DNA of 64,000 nt. It comes from Nageia nagi (Eukaryota; Pinophyta). The DNA lies in the NCBI GenBank assembly GCA_050084985.1, contig JBITNC010000001.1:115630001-115694000 (forward strand), given 5' to 3'. Position numbers and translations under genes: made by a program. This document shows positions 50,971-62,695 of this stretch, in pieces (the first letter of the stretch is position 1; each line of letters opens with the position of its first letter). The notes under the pieces are model-generated. The model was given only the letters and a program-made list of their open reading frames with translations, made no database searches and was not told where the DNA came from.

Positions 50971-51289
50971 TATCAATTCGATTGTATGTTGTATCAATGA
51001 TTTATCAAAAACATTTAAATCATCATAAGACCAAGCAATAACATCAACATATGTTCTGCATAATTGTACAATTTCCTGAATCTATTCTAGAGTGTTAGAT
51101 ATACCAATTTTTAATGACTTACCTAGAAAAACTTCATGTTCTTTATAGTTATTTGGGTTTATATTCATACCTCTTCTCTTTACTTGGTCACTTCTGTCAA
51201 ACAATCCTTCGAATGGAATCAAATCCTTAGGGATTTTATTATTATTTAGTTGAATTATATCTTGCTCCCAGAAAACTTCAGAGTCCTTT

Positions 51290-51545
51290 CAAATAATGAT
51301 GTTTGACTGAACATTTACCTATCACCTGTTTCATGATCAGGTATGAATCCCCTTTGATCTTTAAACACTGAATTTTCATCTTGATAGCTTGCTCTAGTCC
51401 CAGGTAAAGAGCTTCATATTCTACCACATTATTGGAACATAACTAGGTGAGTCTGAAAGAAAATCTATGTACCTTACCAGTTGGGTTGGTTAGGATAATC
51501 CCTGCTTCGGATCCATTTTTGGATCTTGCCCCATCAAAAGACATC
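51290..51545 (-). pseudogene. Extra RNase H-like domain located between protease and reverse transcriptase
   Basis: Directly after the protease frame ends (51548) the minus strand reads MSFDGARSKNGSEAGIILTN, a stop after FSFRLT, then NNVVEYEALYLGLEQAIKMK and KIKGDSYLIMKQV. The D-G-A, E-Y-E-A-L and G-D-S elements with this spacing are the catalytic Asp-Glu-Asp of archaeal/plant-type RNase H, as in the additional RNase H of Tat/Ogre retrotransposons. In the arrangement I know best that domain follows the Ty3-type RNase H, before integrase; here it precedes reverse transcriptase. Only one stop interrupts it. Confidence 0.8.
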
Positions 51546-51547
51546 TC

Positions 51548-52400
51548 TCACATTTCATTTCTCTGAAAATATTCCCTTGTGAGTTTTAGGATGAAAGTTT
51601 TTGGTTCTATTAAACAATAATTTCCAAACTCCAAGTCGTAGATAGTGTTGAGCATACTCATACTACAAGGGTCTTCGATTTGCAGCTCTTCTAGCAATTC
51701 ATCTGATTCTTCCAATTCGCCAAAGGTTGCACAAACCTCCTCCTTTTTCTCTATGTGGAACTCAAAAATTTCTTCATTATTCAATCTTACCCTCTTATTT
51801 CCACAAGGGATCAAATAATGGGTGTAGTCCATTGCTAGATAACCCCCTATTTTAGCTGTAAATTCTCTAGACAGACATAGCCTGAACAAAGGGGGTAGCT
51901 CAACAACTACAATTTCCTGAATAATAATTATAGAGAGACACTTATGTATTTTCAAGACTACATCCTTGATTACTCCTACTATTTTGATAGGTGTGGAATC
52001 TAGTTGTAGTACTCCGGTGGATGTTCTTTTCATAGGCAACCCCATCACATCGCACACTGCTTTAGGCATCACAATAGTAGCTACCCTTGAATCAACCAAA
52101 CAATTATGAAGTACATATCCCTTGATTTCTAGAGTCATATAAAAAGCTGGAGGTTTGTTCTTTCCCATCCCTGGATATTTTGATGTCTCAAAAAGATTAA
52201 GCACTCTTTCCATTCCTTCATTCAATGCTATAAGAGATGTTTTCAGTAAATCAATTTGCCTGGGAATTTTTAAAGCTTCAAATAGGGACACTCTCATGGG
52301 AGTTCTCTTTATCTCTACCATAAAGTTGAACTCTAGGAAAACCGGAGGTTCGTCAACTTTGTTTCTAAATCTATCGGTAAATCTTTCCTAAAGCTGTAGA
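51548..52400 (-). pseudogene. Aspartic protease region of the Tat-like element
   Basis: A 257-codon open frame (51548-52321) with lead-in VDEPPVFLEFNF just upstream. The retropepsin-like core reads AFYMTLEIKGYVLHNCLVDS then RVATIVMPKAVCDVMGL (about 52145-52030). Relatives have D-S-G-A-S; here it is D-S-R-V-A, so the catalytic loop Gly is replaced. Downstream the frame has an acidic tail (EEVCATFGELEESDELLEEL, about 51740-51680) linking to the RNase H-like domain. It would have cut Gag-Pol. It is long and open but catalytically suspect. Confidence 0.8.
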
Positions 52401-52558
52401 GCATCATCTTTTCTTTGATGCTTGGTAAGTGAAGGGAACCTTAACTTTCGAAGATTTTGATCACTAGCTTTGGGTGTCTGTTTGGTTTCCAAAAATGGGA
52501 ATTTTTGGGAAACCATTTCCTTTTCTAGGGTCTTTTCCTTAAGACTAGAAATTGCATC

Positions 52559-53960
52559 TTACTTTTTAGGAATCACTGTACCAGAACTCTTTTGGGATTC
52601 AATCTTTCTTTCCAGAATACTGGAGACTAGGGGTTTTTTCCCTAACCTTATTTCCATAGCAAAAAATCCTATATCTGCTGGTGCAAAATTCATCAGGTTC
52701 ACATTTTGGTTACTATCATCAGCTACACCATGTGGAGGAATACCCCACTTCTTGATAAATACTCTTGGTACTGATAAATAGGACATGTGGTTTGTTCATG
52801 AGCATCATTGCAGGCCAAACACAAACCAGTGGCTGACCTAAAAGAGGAAGCTTGGCCTACATCCTCATTTAACACATGCTAAGCTTTTTCTATAGTAGGA
52901 TAAGGATATCTTCTTACATTGCTTTGTCTACTTAGAATGGTAATCTGATTTGCCATATTTCTACACAAATTTCAGAGTTCCTGAATCTCCATCGATGAAG
53001 CTACCCCTTGATTCATATTAGGCTAATGAGGGGCTGGTAAGGCCAAGGGAGCTCTAGGGACTGGCAAAGTAGATGGCCACTATTGAACAGGGGTAGGAAT
53101 ACTGGCCAGAGGTGGAGCCAAACTAATTACTTGAGGTCTCAAAATTTGTTGTTGGGTAGTTACTAGAAAATAAGGCATTGGCATGTGACTTAGCAATTTT
53201 CCAATTGCAATAAGATAGGATTAAGCATATACTGTTTGTCTATATACCTCTAGGAAAGTATTTACTCTAGAATTTTGGATTTGCAGAGAGAGATCTAGAG
53301 GAAAGGCTCTCAGGTAGTACATTAAGGCTTGAAATTGCTGAGGCCTGACTAGCATTGGGACTCTCATCCAAGTTTTTTGGAATCTAATGGTGAAATTAGG
53401 GATATTTTCTTACTCATATCATTTGATTGAAGTGAACTATGTTAATAGAGAAAAAGGATCTCCTAATTCGTTAAATTCCAAGATAAAGGGCTCTGCCAAT
53501 TGAGCCCAAGTGGTTATAGATCCATTAGGAAGGCCCCTGTACCAATCTAGGACCTTTCCTTTGAAAGACTAAGCTAGTAATCTCACCATGACATCTTCAT
53601 GTTGAATATTATGAATCTTAGCTAGGCTAGCTACATCAACACAATGCTCATAGGCCATTTTCTTTGAAGTTGCATCAAACTCTAGAGGGTTTTGAAAACA
53701 TTAGCTGGGATGTCATGCAACACGGCCAAAGCTATTGGTACCCCATTGTCCCATTCTGAATAAATATTCTAAGCTAGATTAGCCATTTTAGGAGAGGTAT
53801 TTCTAGTGTGAAGATCAGATGGGTCTGGCTTGGTAAAGGATTTTAGGGTGCTGATACTATTTAGAGACTTGGACTTGATCAGGGTATTTCTCTTAGGAGC
53901 ATCTAACGTTATAAAATCTGGTGCTTCTTTTGCTGCTCTAGTTTTAGATCTAGTCCACAT
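52559..53960 (-). pseudogene. Gag of the Tat-like element
   Basis: ATG at 53960 opens MWTRSKTRAAKEAPDFITLD, about 148 bp inside the 5' LTR. The reading continues with stops: a capsid-like block (ENIPNFTIRFQKTWMRVP, about 53425-53370), a Pro/Ala-rich linker (about 53100-53020) and a nucleocapsid zinc knuckle, CLACNDAHEQTTC (C-x2-C-x3-H-x4-C, about 52782-52822). An open 75-codon block follows (52559-52786). The M-x-T-R-S-K-x-R-A start is common to plant Ty3/gypsy gag proteins. It packages the element RNA. Confidence 0.8.
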
Positions 53961-54078
53961 AAACTCTAGGTTGCAAAAGAAAGTAAAAGGTTCAAAAGCA
54001 CATATGATATTTACAAATAATCTGCTTTAATACATACCATATATAGTGCTTCAGTAGAGTCACCAATAAGTTTCTTTG

Positions 54079-54097
54079 GGTCCCATCGGGCATACCA
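54079..54097 (-). other. Candidate primer-binding site of the Tat-like element
   Basis: Ten bases inside the 5' LTR the minus strand reads TGGTATGCCCGATGGGACC; TGG and the spacing fit a tRNA-primed start, but I cannot assign the tRNA. A second candidate, TTGGTGACTCTACTGAAGC at 54046-54066, resembles the tRNA-Arg-type site of Ogre/Tat elements after several transitions, but is about 40 bp in. Confidence 0.5.
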
Positions 54098-54107
54098 AAA
54101 GAAATAC

Positions 54108-55549
54108 TGTTGATTAGGATTGTGTAATATATGTGCCATGAACAATCTTAACCAAATTAAATCAAGAACAAACTATGGTGATAGTCTGATCTTCAGAGAA
54201 GGCCGGTTCCTTATACATTAGGTGTAGGGGAAGTAACAAGGAAGAAAATAAAAGGAGTAGAGTGCAAGGAATTTAAGCAAAAGGCTTAGGGTAACAAGAG
54301 AGAAAGCAAAGGTGAATCACTAGTCCAGCATGGGCTTTCACAGGGTGTGAAACTTTGGTCTGAATCTAGTGTAGCAGCTATAGTACAAGCTCTCACTCTC
54401 TAATAGTTTCCCAGCTTTACTCTACCATGTATGCAGACACAGTTATACTAACAGCTCGCAATTATCATTTAGGAAACATGCCAAGCTACCACAATGTAAC
54501 CTAATTAAGAATAATAATTACGAGTGCTAGATAAGAAAGGTCAAGATGGTATCATATTACTGATGAAAAAACTATAGGTCTTCGAGAACAAATGTAAAGA
54601 GCAATATTAGGGCTTTCGACCCTTTTTCCACTTTATTTTCATATACTTATACTGAAAAAAATAACAGTTACAAGAAAATGAAAATAGAACTATTACAAAA
54701 AATAGCCTCAAGATTTTGACCATTTCTAACTATCATCATCTATATATGCCTCTTGTTCGAATGTTATAGAACTTGAGGAGGTCATGGAAGGTAATGTCTC
54801 CCCAGAACTAAGATTCTGCCTTTCATAGGTATTGATTCCTCTAGGATCTATTTCTTACCAAAATATGACTATCTTTTCCTTGGTAATGTCATCATTTTAT
54901 TTTAGAAAGCTTTACTTTAGGAACACTTCATTTACAAACTCTGGCTCTTCACTTATCTCTTGCTAACCTCACCATCTCCAGAACCTGGTCTTTACCAAAA
55001 AAGTGCCTATCTTTTCCTCTATGATGTCATCATTTTATTCTGGAAAGCTTTACTTTAGGAACACTTCATTTATGGACTCCGACTCTTCACTTATCTCTTG
55101 CTGACCTCACCATCTTTGGAACCTAATCTTTACCAAAAAAGTGCCTATCTTTTCCTCCATGACATCATCATTTTATTCTGGAAAGCTTTACTTCAGGAAC
55201 ACTTCATTTACAGACTCTGGCTCTTCACTTATCTCTTGCTAACCTCACCATCTTTGGAACCTGGTCTTTACCAAAAAAGTGCCTATCTTTTCCACTATGA
55301 CAACATCATTTCACTCTAGCATGCTTTATTCACTGACTCTAGCCCTTTTAATCACCCCTTGCTGACCTCACCATCTTTGGAACCCGGTCTTTACCAAAAC
55401 ATGACTATCTTATCCTTTGTGACATCATCATTTTATCCAACCCACTTTATTTGCTTCAGAAAAACTCCTGAGGGTCTTAAAAAGAACTCATAATTGCAAG
55501 TAAAGTACACTGGGGCTTTAATAAAGAACTTATTATGTATGGATATATA
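54108..55549 (-). repeat. 5' LTR of the Tat-like element
   Basis: 1442 bp, followed by GTTAG (55550-55554). The terminal CA seen in the other LTR is TA here, a single transition. Confidence 0.93.
54820..55450. repeat. 138-bp tandem repeat inside the LTR (right copy)
   Basis: Same unit and same number of copies as at 43585-44215, so the array was present before this insertion. Confidence 0.88.
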
Positions 55550-55554
55550 GTTAG

Positions 55555-56760
55555 CAATAAGACTCTCCTACTTAATGCATCAGCAACCTTATTTTGCTTA
55601 CTAGATTTGTGTTACAATACAAATTTATATTGTTGTAGAAATAAAACTGCATGTCTACTATTTAACTTTTTTTGAGAGTTGACATACCTTAATGCTTCAT
55701 GATTAGCAAACAACGTAAACTCCTTTGAGATTAAGTAGTGCCTCCAATGTTGTAATCCTTGCACAATTGCATAAAACTCTACATCATATGTAGATTAATT
55801 CTTCCTTGCATCATTTATCTTTTCACTAAAAAATGCTACTGGTTAACCCTTATGACTCAATAAACCACCAATCCTAACAAATGAGGCATCACAATTAACC
55901 TCAAATATCTTACTGAAATTTGGTAACACCAAAATAGGGGCTTTTTACACCTTCTTTTTCAATATTTCAAAACTCTTAGTTGCTTCCTTATTCCATAGAA
56001 AATCCTTCCCCTTTGTACATTTAGTTATAGGGGTAGCTATACTGTTGAAGTTCCTAATGAACTTTTTGTAAAAGGTAGCTAAGCCATGAAAGCTCCTTAC
56101 TTCTATTATAGTTCATGGAATAGGCCACTCTAGAATTGCCTTCACTTTTGTATCATCCATCATCATGCCATCTCTAGAGATTACAAATCCCAAAAATACT
56201 AAACTATATTGAAGAAATCTACATTTCTTTAAATTGACATATAGTTTCTCCTTCCTGAGCACATCTAACACCAATTTTAGATGTAACAAATGCTCTTCTC
56301 CACTTTTACTATAAATCAAGATATCATCAAAATACATAACTACAAACTTATCATTATATTCTTGTAGTACTCTATTCATTAATCGCATAAATGTACTACA
56401 TGCATTAGATAAATTGAATGGAATCATTATCCACTCATACAACCCATATTTTGTCTTAAAAGCTATCTTCCATTCATCACCTTATCAAATTCTTATCTGG
56501 TAGTAACCACTCTATAGATCAATTTTACTAAAGTATTTTGCTCCAACCAAGTCATCCATCATGTCATCCACTTTTGGCATAGGGTATTGATACTTTATTG
56601 TGATCTTTTTTATGGCTCTATTGTCCACACACATCTTCCATGAACCATCTTTCTTTGGGGTTAGCAATGCTGGAGTCACACATGGACTCATACTCTCCCT
56701 AACTAAACCCTTCTTTATCAAATCTATCACTTGCCTACTCAACTCTGTATTCTATGTTGG
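55555..56760 (-). pseudogene. Chromovirus reverse transcriptase and RNase H (5' half of pol)
   Basis: Minus-strand blocks: [20 protein letters not shown] (56740), [40 protein letters not shown], then after a few stops the open 109-codon block 56113-56442 with [20 protein letters not shown] and active site [11 protein letters not shown] (Y-F-D-D intact). RNase H (about 55990-55580) keeps NCDAS and STYDVEFYAIVQG, but the third site reads FANHEAL, Asn for Asp. The block ends KVADALSRRVLLL, where the nested element begins. The reading frame resumes at 42873 after one GTTAG. Confidence 0.88.
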
Positions 56761-56892
56761 GTTCAATTGATAAGCTACTTGATTTGGAAGTGCTAATCTT
56801 AGGATCAAATACATGTGATGTTGGATATCCCTCTTTGATGGCAACCCATCTGGCAACTCATCTAGTGTGACATATTCATATTATTTTAGCAA

Positions 56893-57430
56893 CTAAGCTA
56901 CTACTATAGGTATAACTACTTCTTCTATTTCTAGCTTCCTAGCTACTAAGGCATAATAGAAGCTAGCTTCCTTAATTGCTACAAGAAACTCCTTCATTGC
57001 CAATAGGCTATTGCTTGGTACATCCTCATTTAAAGGCATAAGAACCACCTTCACCCCATCCTTCCAAAATGTGTGAATATTCTTTCTACCATTATGATCA
57101 AAATCGCTATCATATTTCCAAGGTCTCCCCAATAGAATGTGACATGCATCCATTGGGATCACATCACACCACACTTCATCCTTGTAAGATTTCCCAATTG
57201 AGAAGTTGACCAAACACCTCTTATCAATGGTCACTATATTTTTTTCTTAATCCATGAAACATGATAGGGGTTTGGATGTTTTTCACATTTTAGATTTAAT
57301 TTATCAACCATGATACTAGAGACCAAATTTTCACAACTACCCCCATCAATGACCATGTTACATACCTTTTCTCTTGAGGTGCAACTTGTATGAAAAATAT
57401 TATTACACAACCAAGAATCTCCATCATCTT
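56893..57430 (-). pseudogene. Chromovirus aspartic protease
   Basis: Minus strand: VCNMVIDGGSCENLVSSIMV (about 57365-57305), where I-D-G-G-S-C-x-N is the plant chromovirus form of the retropepsin active site. It continues into the open 113-codon block 56893-57234 with VWCDVIPMDACHILLGRPWK (flap and C-terminal I-L-L-G-R-P-W). It would process Gag-Pol. One or two stops separate the parts. Confidence 0.85.
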
Positions 57431-57469
57431 CTTCTTACATGCTTACCTTGTCTAGAATAATGGGGGTTA

Positions 57470-58520
57470 TCTATATCATGAGGATCTCACCAATATCTAT
57501 AGTGACTTTTGTCTCAATCTCTTCCTCTTCTTCAACTAGGGCAACCCTTGCTTTTCCCCTTTCTTTTGCATCATATTGAGGGTAGTCAAATGTTTTATGA
57601 CCTTCCTCTCCACATCTATAATAGATGAATGGCTTCCATGGTCCATTCCTTGTCCTTCCTCCACCATTCCCTCTTCCTGTTGGATACTCTCTTCCTCTTT
57701 GGGAGGTATCTTGACCTTATCCCACTTGATCCTCCTTTTGGAAAAATTTTGATGACTTTCCTTTGGAGAAATTAGATCCACCATGCCCTCAACTTGAAGA
57801 GGGTGTTGATCCTTTATTTCCCTCTTTATTAACCCTCTTAAGCTTCTCCTTGACTCTCAAGGCCATTTGGTATGCATCCTCTATAGTAAGTGTAAGATGC
57901 ATACTTATCTCTTCTTGAATAGAAAAATTAAGGACATTCACATACCTTGCAGCTCTCTGCTCATCCATCTCATTATGCTCCACTTGAATGGATAATTTGT
58001 AGAACTTGTTAGTGTAATCTTGAACACTATGTTCTCTCTATCAAAGATTCTAGAATTTATGAAATAAGGTTTGGGAATGATCTACAAGAATAAATTTCTC
58101 TTGTAACTTCTTCTTCATCTTGGCCCAAGCCTTGATCTTCTCTTTTCCCTTTCTCTATCATGAAGCCTGTAAATGATCCCACTAAATTAATGCATGCCTC
58201 TTTAACTTCATGCATGCAAGCTTCACCTTCTTGTCCTTAGCTAGATTACCCCATTCAAAGTATTTCTCCATGCTATTTACCCAATCAATCAACTCGTTTG
58301 GTTTCAACTCACCAGCATACTTAGAAACCTTAATCTTGATCCCATGTGAGTTTCCTCTTATCCCTTGCAAGGCTTGGATTAGCCTATTCTTGAAGCATTT
58401 TTCTACTTCTCCCTAATGTAGGGGTTCTCCCTCCACCTCAACATCAAGTACATCTTCCATAGACATGCTCTCACTATCAAATCTAGGATTCGAATGGGTA
58501 TGGTGTCTCCTCTCCCCCAT
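57470..58520 (-). pseudogene. Chromovirus gag with zinc knuckle
   Basis: ATG at 58520 opens MGERRHHTHSNPRFDSES; a second ATG lies at 58466. Capsid blocks: KVSKYAGELKPNELIDWVNS (about 58335-58276), EKYFEW, KLKRHALI-W, then EQRAARYVNVLNFSIQEEIS (about 57965-57905) and EDAYQMALRVKEKLKR. A basic Gly/Ser/Arg-rich segment precedes CRCGEEGHKTFDYP (about 57620-57580), a CCHC knuckle whose last Cys is Tyr. An acidic EEEEE segment links to protease. Several stops, but order and motifs are complete. Confidence 0.85.
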
Positions 58521-58670
58521 ACAATTAATTACACCAATTAACTATGCTATTTTTGCATGTATATCCTCTATCTACCTATTCATATGGGCATAGGCACCCA
58601 CTACACCCCTCCCTACACCCCCATCTTATCTTCTAAGTGGCATCTTCCCTCTAATAGTGATATCACACCC

Positions 58671-58682
58671 ACTTTGATACTA
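58671..58682 (-). other. Degenerate initiator-Met tRNA primer-binding site (chromovirus)
   Basis: Seven bases inside the 5' LTR the minus strand reads TAGTATCAAAGT; the canonical TGGTATCAGAGC differs at three sites, all transitions. Confidence 0.7.
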
Positions 58683-58689
58683 GAAAATA

Positions 58690-59256
58690 TGAATTTAGCT
58701 GTAAGAGACCAACAAAATGGGCTCTAATAACATAAATGTATTAACATAGAAGAAAACCTATAAACAATCCTCTTCTCACTCCCAAATTCATAATACCTTT
58801 TTCAGGTCTATTACAGTAGCTAATATAGAAAGAAGGATACTCTCCCTCAAAAATAATGAACACTCTAAAAACCAAGACATTACTAAAAATAGAAACTTTC
58901 TAAAGATAGAAAGATAGAAAGTTTCTAAAAATAGAAAGTTCCTCAAATTACAACCATACTTGGCATACAATTCTAGTCAATATAGATTAAGCCATTTCCT
59001 AATTTATTCTCCTAAGCAAATTCTACAACAAAAGATATTAAAGTCTACTTATATGAGAATGCTAAAAACTAGCACTAAAAGCTAATTTTTAGGCACTAAA
59101 TGATGGGTTTAGGTTGATAAAAGAACTTTTTCTTTAGGGGTATACCTCCTAAAGGATGTGGTATTCAAATCATGAAAACCAATATCTAGCTCTCCTCAAA
59201 ATTTCAAGATGATTCGACAATTGAATCAAAAGTTATGATCATTTGAAGGTACATCA
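58690..59256 (-). repeat. 5' LTR of the chromovirus
   Basis: Right LTR copy, 567 bp, followed by TTATG (59257-59261), one base different from TGATG on the other side. Confidence 0.92.
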
Positions 59257-59261
59257 TTATG

Positions 59262-59602
59262 ACTCTTCATCAAATTTAATTACAAATGCTTCTTTGCATT
59301 CTTCATCAAGTCTACAACAAAGGCTATCAAGAATATAATAGATATCTTCATCAATTATTATAATGAATAAATACTCAACTCAACCAATAATGTAGATTCT
59401 TGGTGCATTTGATATTTCATCCTATACCTTTTCATATATCCTATCATTTGAAATCCTATATTTTTTCATGATGCCCTATTGCTTAAATAAGCGCTATTTA
59501 TATTTCATATAGTCCATGATCGAAGATTTTAACTTTTGATCTAAAACTAAATCCAAATTAAAATAGCCATCTAGAAATTTTCATTTAAAGGATGGATATT
59601 AT
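59262..59602. other. Unique spacer between chromovirus and the right duplicated copy
   Basis: About 340 bp with no gene or repeat recognised. Under the tandem-duplication model this is the end of the 23.2-kb unit and its right edge is the junction. Confidence 0.6.
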
Positions 59603-59605
59603 TCC

Positions 59606-61530
59606 AAATAGAATGGATGCTTGAAAACATGGTGAAACTATCCCAAAAAAATATAATTTCAATGGATTCAAACATTAATACAAATTTGTATGGTATAAGT
59701 ATTTTTTATTTTTGTACTTTATTGATTTTTATACTTTTATGCATATCTTTTTTTTTCATTGTTGATATTGTGCATTGCTGATTTTTATGTATTGTTGATT
59801 TCTCTATATTTTTATATTGCAATAACAATCCTATACATTACTTGTGTTTGATGCCCAGGAAAGTGGTAGACCCATGACATGGGTTTTCACTTACAAAAAT
59901 GGTGTTGATTACATAGCTAAGTGGTTATAAATATTAAAAAAACTATTTTCTAGAATACCAAACAAGTTGGCATATTAATGCATTTATTATCGATTATGCT
60001 ACTATAGAAATTCAACTCATTAGGTTTATTTCTTATATTTTGTTAATAAATATGCAAACAAAGTTTAAAGAATGCTATTTTTTTAATAGTCTTATTTCGT
60101 GATGTTTATCTTAAAAACTTATTTTTGTTGTTACATGTATGTCTAGGAAAGTGTTTAGTTGTAGGCATTTGTTGTTTATGTGGCATGTGAAATGAGATTG
60201 GTTAAATAATATTTATAAAAAGGCATCAAGTAAATAGGTTGAAAATTCTATGTTTTCAAGGTTAGATTAAATAATGCAAAAATGCAAGGATGATGCATCT
60301 ATGATGAGAAGGATTTTCTAAAATAATTAACCAATTTTCTATTTCATGATGATATAATTTGTAAGTTCATTCATAATGTGTTTATACTTATTATTTCATT
60401 ACTTATCAAGCCTTTATGATTTTGATTTCCATATATTTTTTACAGGAATGTGGATGACATGCTATAGGAAAATTAAATTTTTATGATAAAAGGAAAACAA
60501 ACATGGTAGAAGAATGGGTTAATTACTTTACACATTTTTAAAAATAGTTTTCCCATATTTTATAAATATGTGTAAATTCAAGACACTTGGGTTTTGTAAT
60601 AATTACAAGAGAGAAAAGAGTCTATAAGGTTCAATAAAGAGGTCTCAGTTGATACCTAATTATCATTGTGTCCCTCATGAAGATGTCATTAATTCATGCT
60701 AGGTGAGGAACCAGTCAAATCCACCAATTTAATATCGTGTTACTTAGAAATATGAAGAGTATTATAAATGAAATTATGAGTAATCCATGTGAGGTAACAC
60801 ATGTAAGCATGTTTTAAATTTCATGAACTTATCAACTAATCATACTCATTTACCTAGAAATACAATGATACCTACACCTAATACATGCCATTCTCCTAGC
60901 AACACAATATCATGTCATGTCAATAGCCCTCTAATTGAAGAAAATATGATTCATCCTTCAACTCCTTGGAAGAAAAGGGTTTAAATGAGAGATGCATGGT
61001 TAAAATCTTTCTTAGATAAATCACATAATAATCTTAGAAGTGGAAAGCAATTTGCAAGACTAGTTGAGGATATGCATGCTCATTACTCCAAATTTACATT
61101 TCCACTTGGTTCTAATGTAGCTAAAATGCTTTTTAAAAGAAAAAAGGGTTGGATGAGTTCTCTATATAAAAGAAGAGTGTGACTCAAGATATGAAATCAG
61201 TTGATCTAAATATCGATACCCAAAAAACTAATCTTTATGTCATTTCAAGATTAAAGAAGCATGTTAGAACCAAATTAGCACAAGTTCAATGTATTTTTTT
61301 AAGAGATAAAAATAAATTTTACATATCATATTCCTTCAAATTTCACTGCTAATTTTATGCTTTCTTGAAAATAATGCTTTGTAATCAAAATCAAGACATA
61401 GGTGTTTATCATTCTCAATCATAGGTGATAAATCTAATGTTGGGGAGAACAATAGTGATGTTATAGAGATGCAGCTAGATGTTGTTGAGACTAACATTGA
61501 TGTAGGGAAAACATAAAATTAATTTTTTAG
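59606..61530 (+). pseudogene. 5'-truncated second copy of the MULE-like transposase
   Basis: Duplicate of 36420-38345, beginning just before the first catalytic Asp block and containing the W-H block (about 60175-60230), the degraded SWIM motif (about 60770-60825) and the basic C-terminal frame MRDAWLKSFLDKSHNNLRSG (60985). Everything N-terminal to the duplication edge is missing. Small differences from the left copy include one A fewer in an A-run near 61140, which shifts the end of the C-terminal frame (LDEFSI there, MSSLYKRRV here). Confidence 0.65.
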
Positions 61531-62529
61531 CATATGCATTAAGATCAATGTAGAGATTTTTGTAGTAATGAATTTGATCATTAATCTTCTAGTAAATATT
61601 TTTGTACTTTATTCTCTACAAGCATATGTAGATAATTAATGATTAAGAAACCATTTTTATTCAATAATTTGATTATTATAAAATTAATTATGCATTGAAC
61701 GTTGTTATTCCAAATCATATATTTTATGCATGTTATGTGATAAATTGATATATGATTGTTATTAATGTATATGATTGCTTGAATCATTTAAGGGAGTTGG
61801 AAGGACCATGTTATCTTTTATATTTAAGATGGCTCTATGAAACAAATATTTAGATATTTGTTTATTTTAGTAATAAAATTCATGTTTTCAAGGATAAATA
61901 ATAATTTATCAGAGTCTAAACTATGTTCATTTAAAATGTTAAAGGAATCAATTAATAAAAAGGTTTATACATTTTATTCTAGAAGATAGATTAGACATCA
62001 AATTCAAAAAATAAAGTTTTCAAGAACCTTAGCATTTGACAACAAACTATATGGAATCAATATCTTTGTTAATAAAGGAAAATGTATGGACATCCATAAA
62101 ATAATCTACAGTGCTATAAAATGAACATCACACACTTAAGATTAATTGAGCATATGAGCTAAGATCATGGTTTTCTAAGGAAACTCTTAGCAACTAGAAT
62201 CTTGGTTAATGTGTTCACTCAATCTCATTTTGAAAAATGACCTTAACCAATCTATTATTTCTTAAAAGAGTCTCCAATATGTTGCAATAAATATAAAGAG
62301 TCTCGAGTTAGTAATGTAACTTTTGATCTCCCGATATTGAACAAGATTAAATGAGCATAGGAACAAAGAACATGGTTCTACAATGGTTAAACCATGATCT
62401 TGGCTCATACACTTACTCGATGTCAGATAAAAAAATAACCATAGCCAATAGAAAATGAAACTTGAACATACAACAAACCCTAAAATGAAACAATATGCAT
62501 TGGTTTATGGTTACCTTTGATAGGAAATA

Positions 62530-62695
62530 AATCCTAAAATATGATAAAGAAACACACCCAAAATTATGTAAGGATACATTCCCACAAATTAGAAAATGAT
62601 ATGTGGCCATAATTAGATAGGGACACATGTCCAAAATTAGATATGGACATACATACACCCATACTTAGATAAGAAAAAATGCCCACAATTAGATA
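62530..62695 (-). repeat. Second copy of MULE right-side subterminal repeats
   Basis: Duplicate of 39345-39515 with a few substitutions and a one-base insertion. Confidence 0.75.

Larger units (their letters stand above)
42879..55549 (-). mobile_element. Tat-like Ty3/gypsy retrotransposon with 3' accessory coding region, nested insertion
   Basis: LTRs of 1431 bp (42879-44309) and 1442 bp (54108-55549), TGTTGATTAGG at the plus-strand left ends, enclose about 9.8 kb. Perfect 5-bp target duplications GTTAG lie at 42874-42878 and 55550-55554. Removing the element plus one GTTAG leaves the host chromovirus reading frame continuous, so the insertion is precise. Minus-strand order is gag, protease, RNase H-like domain, reverse transcriptase, second RNase H, integrase, then a roughly 3.5-kb accessory region. 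LTRs differ by about 6% by eye; about 17 of 19 differences in the first 290 bp are transitions, as expected from methylcytosine deamination. Confidence 0.93.
40788..59256 (-). mobile_element. Ty3/gypsy chromovirus, split by a nested element
   Basis: LTRs of 569 bp (40788-41356) and 567 bp (58690-59256), TGAATTTAGC...GGTACATCA, flank gag, protease, reverse transcriptase and RNase H on the right and integrase plus chromodomain on the left. The two halves are separated by the 12.67-kb element at 42879-55549. Minus orientation is shown by an initiator-Met-like primer site at 58671-58682 and a purine-rich AGAGGAGAA tract beside the 3' LTR (about 41357-41366). Flanking pentamers TGATG and TTATG differ by one base, compatible with an aged target duplication. 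LTR difference is about 11% by eye, so it is older than its insert. Confidence 0.92.
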
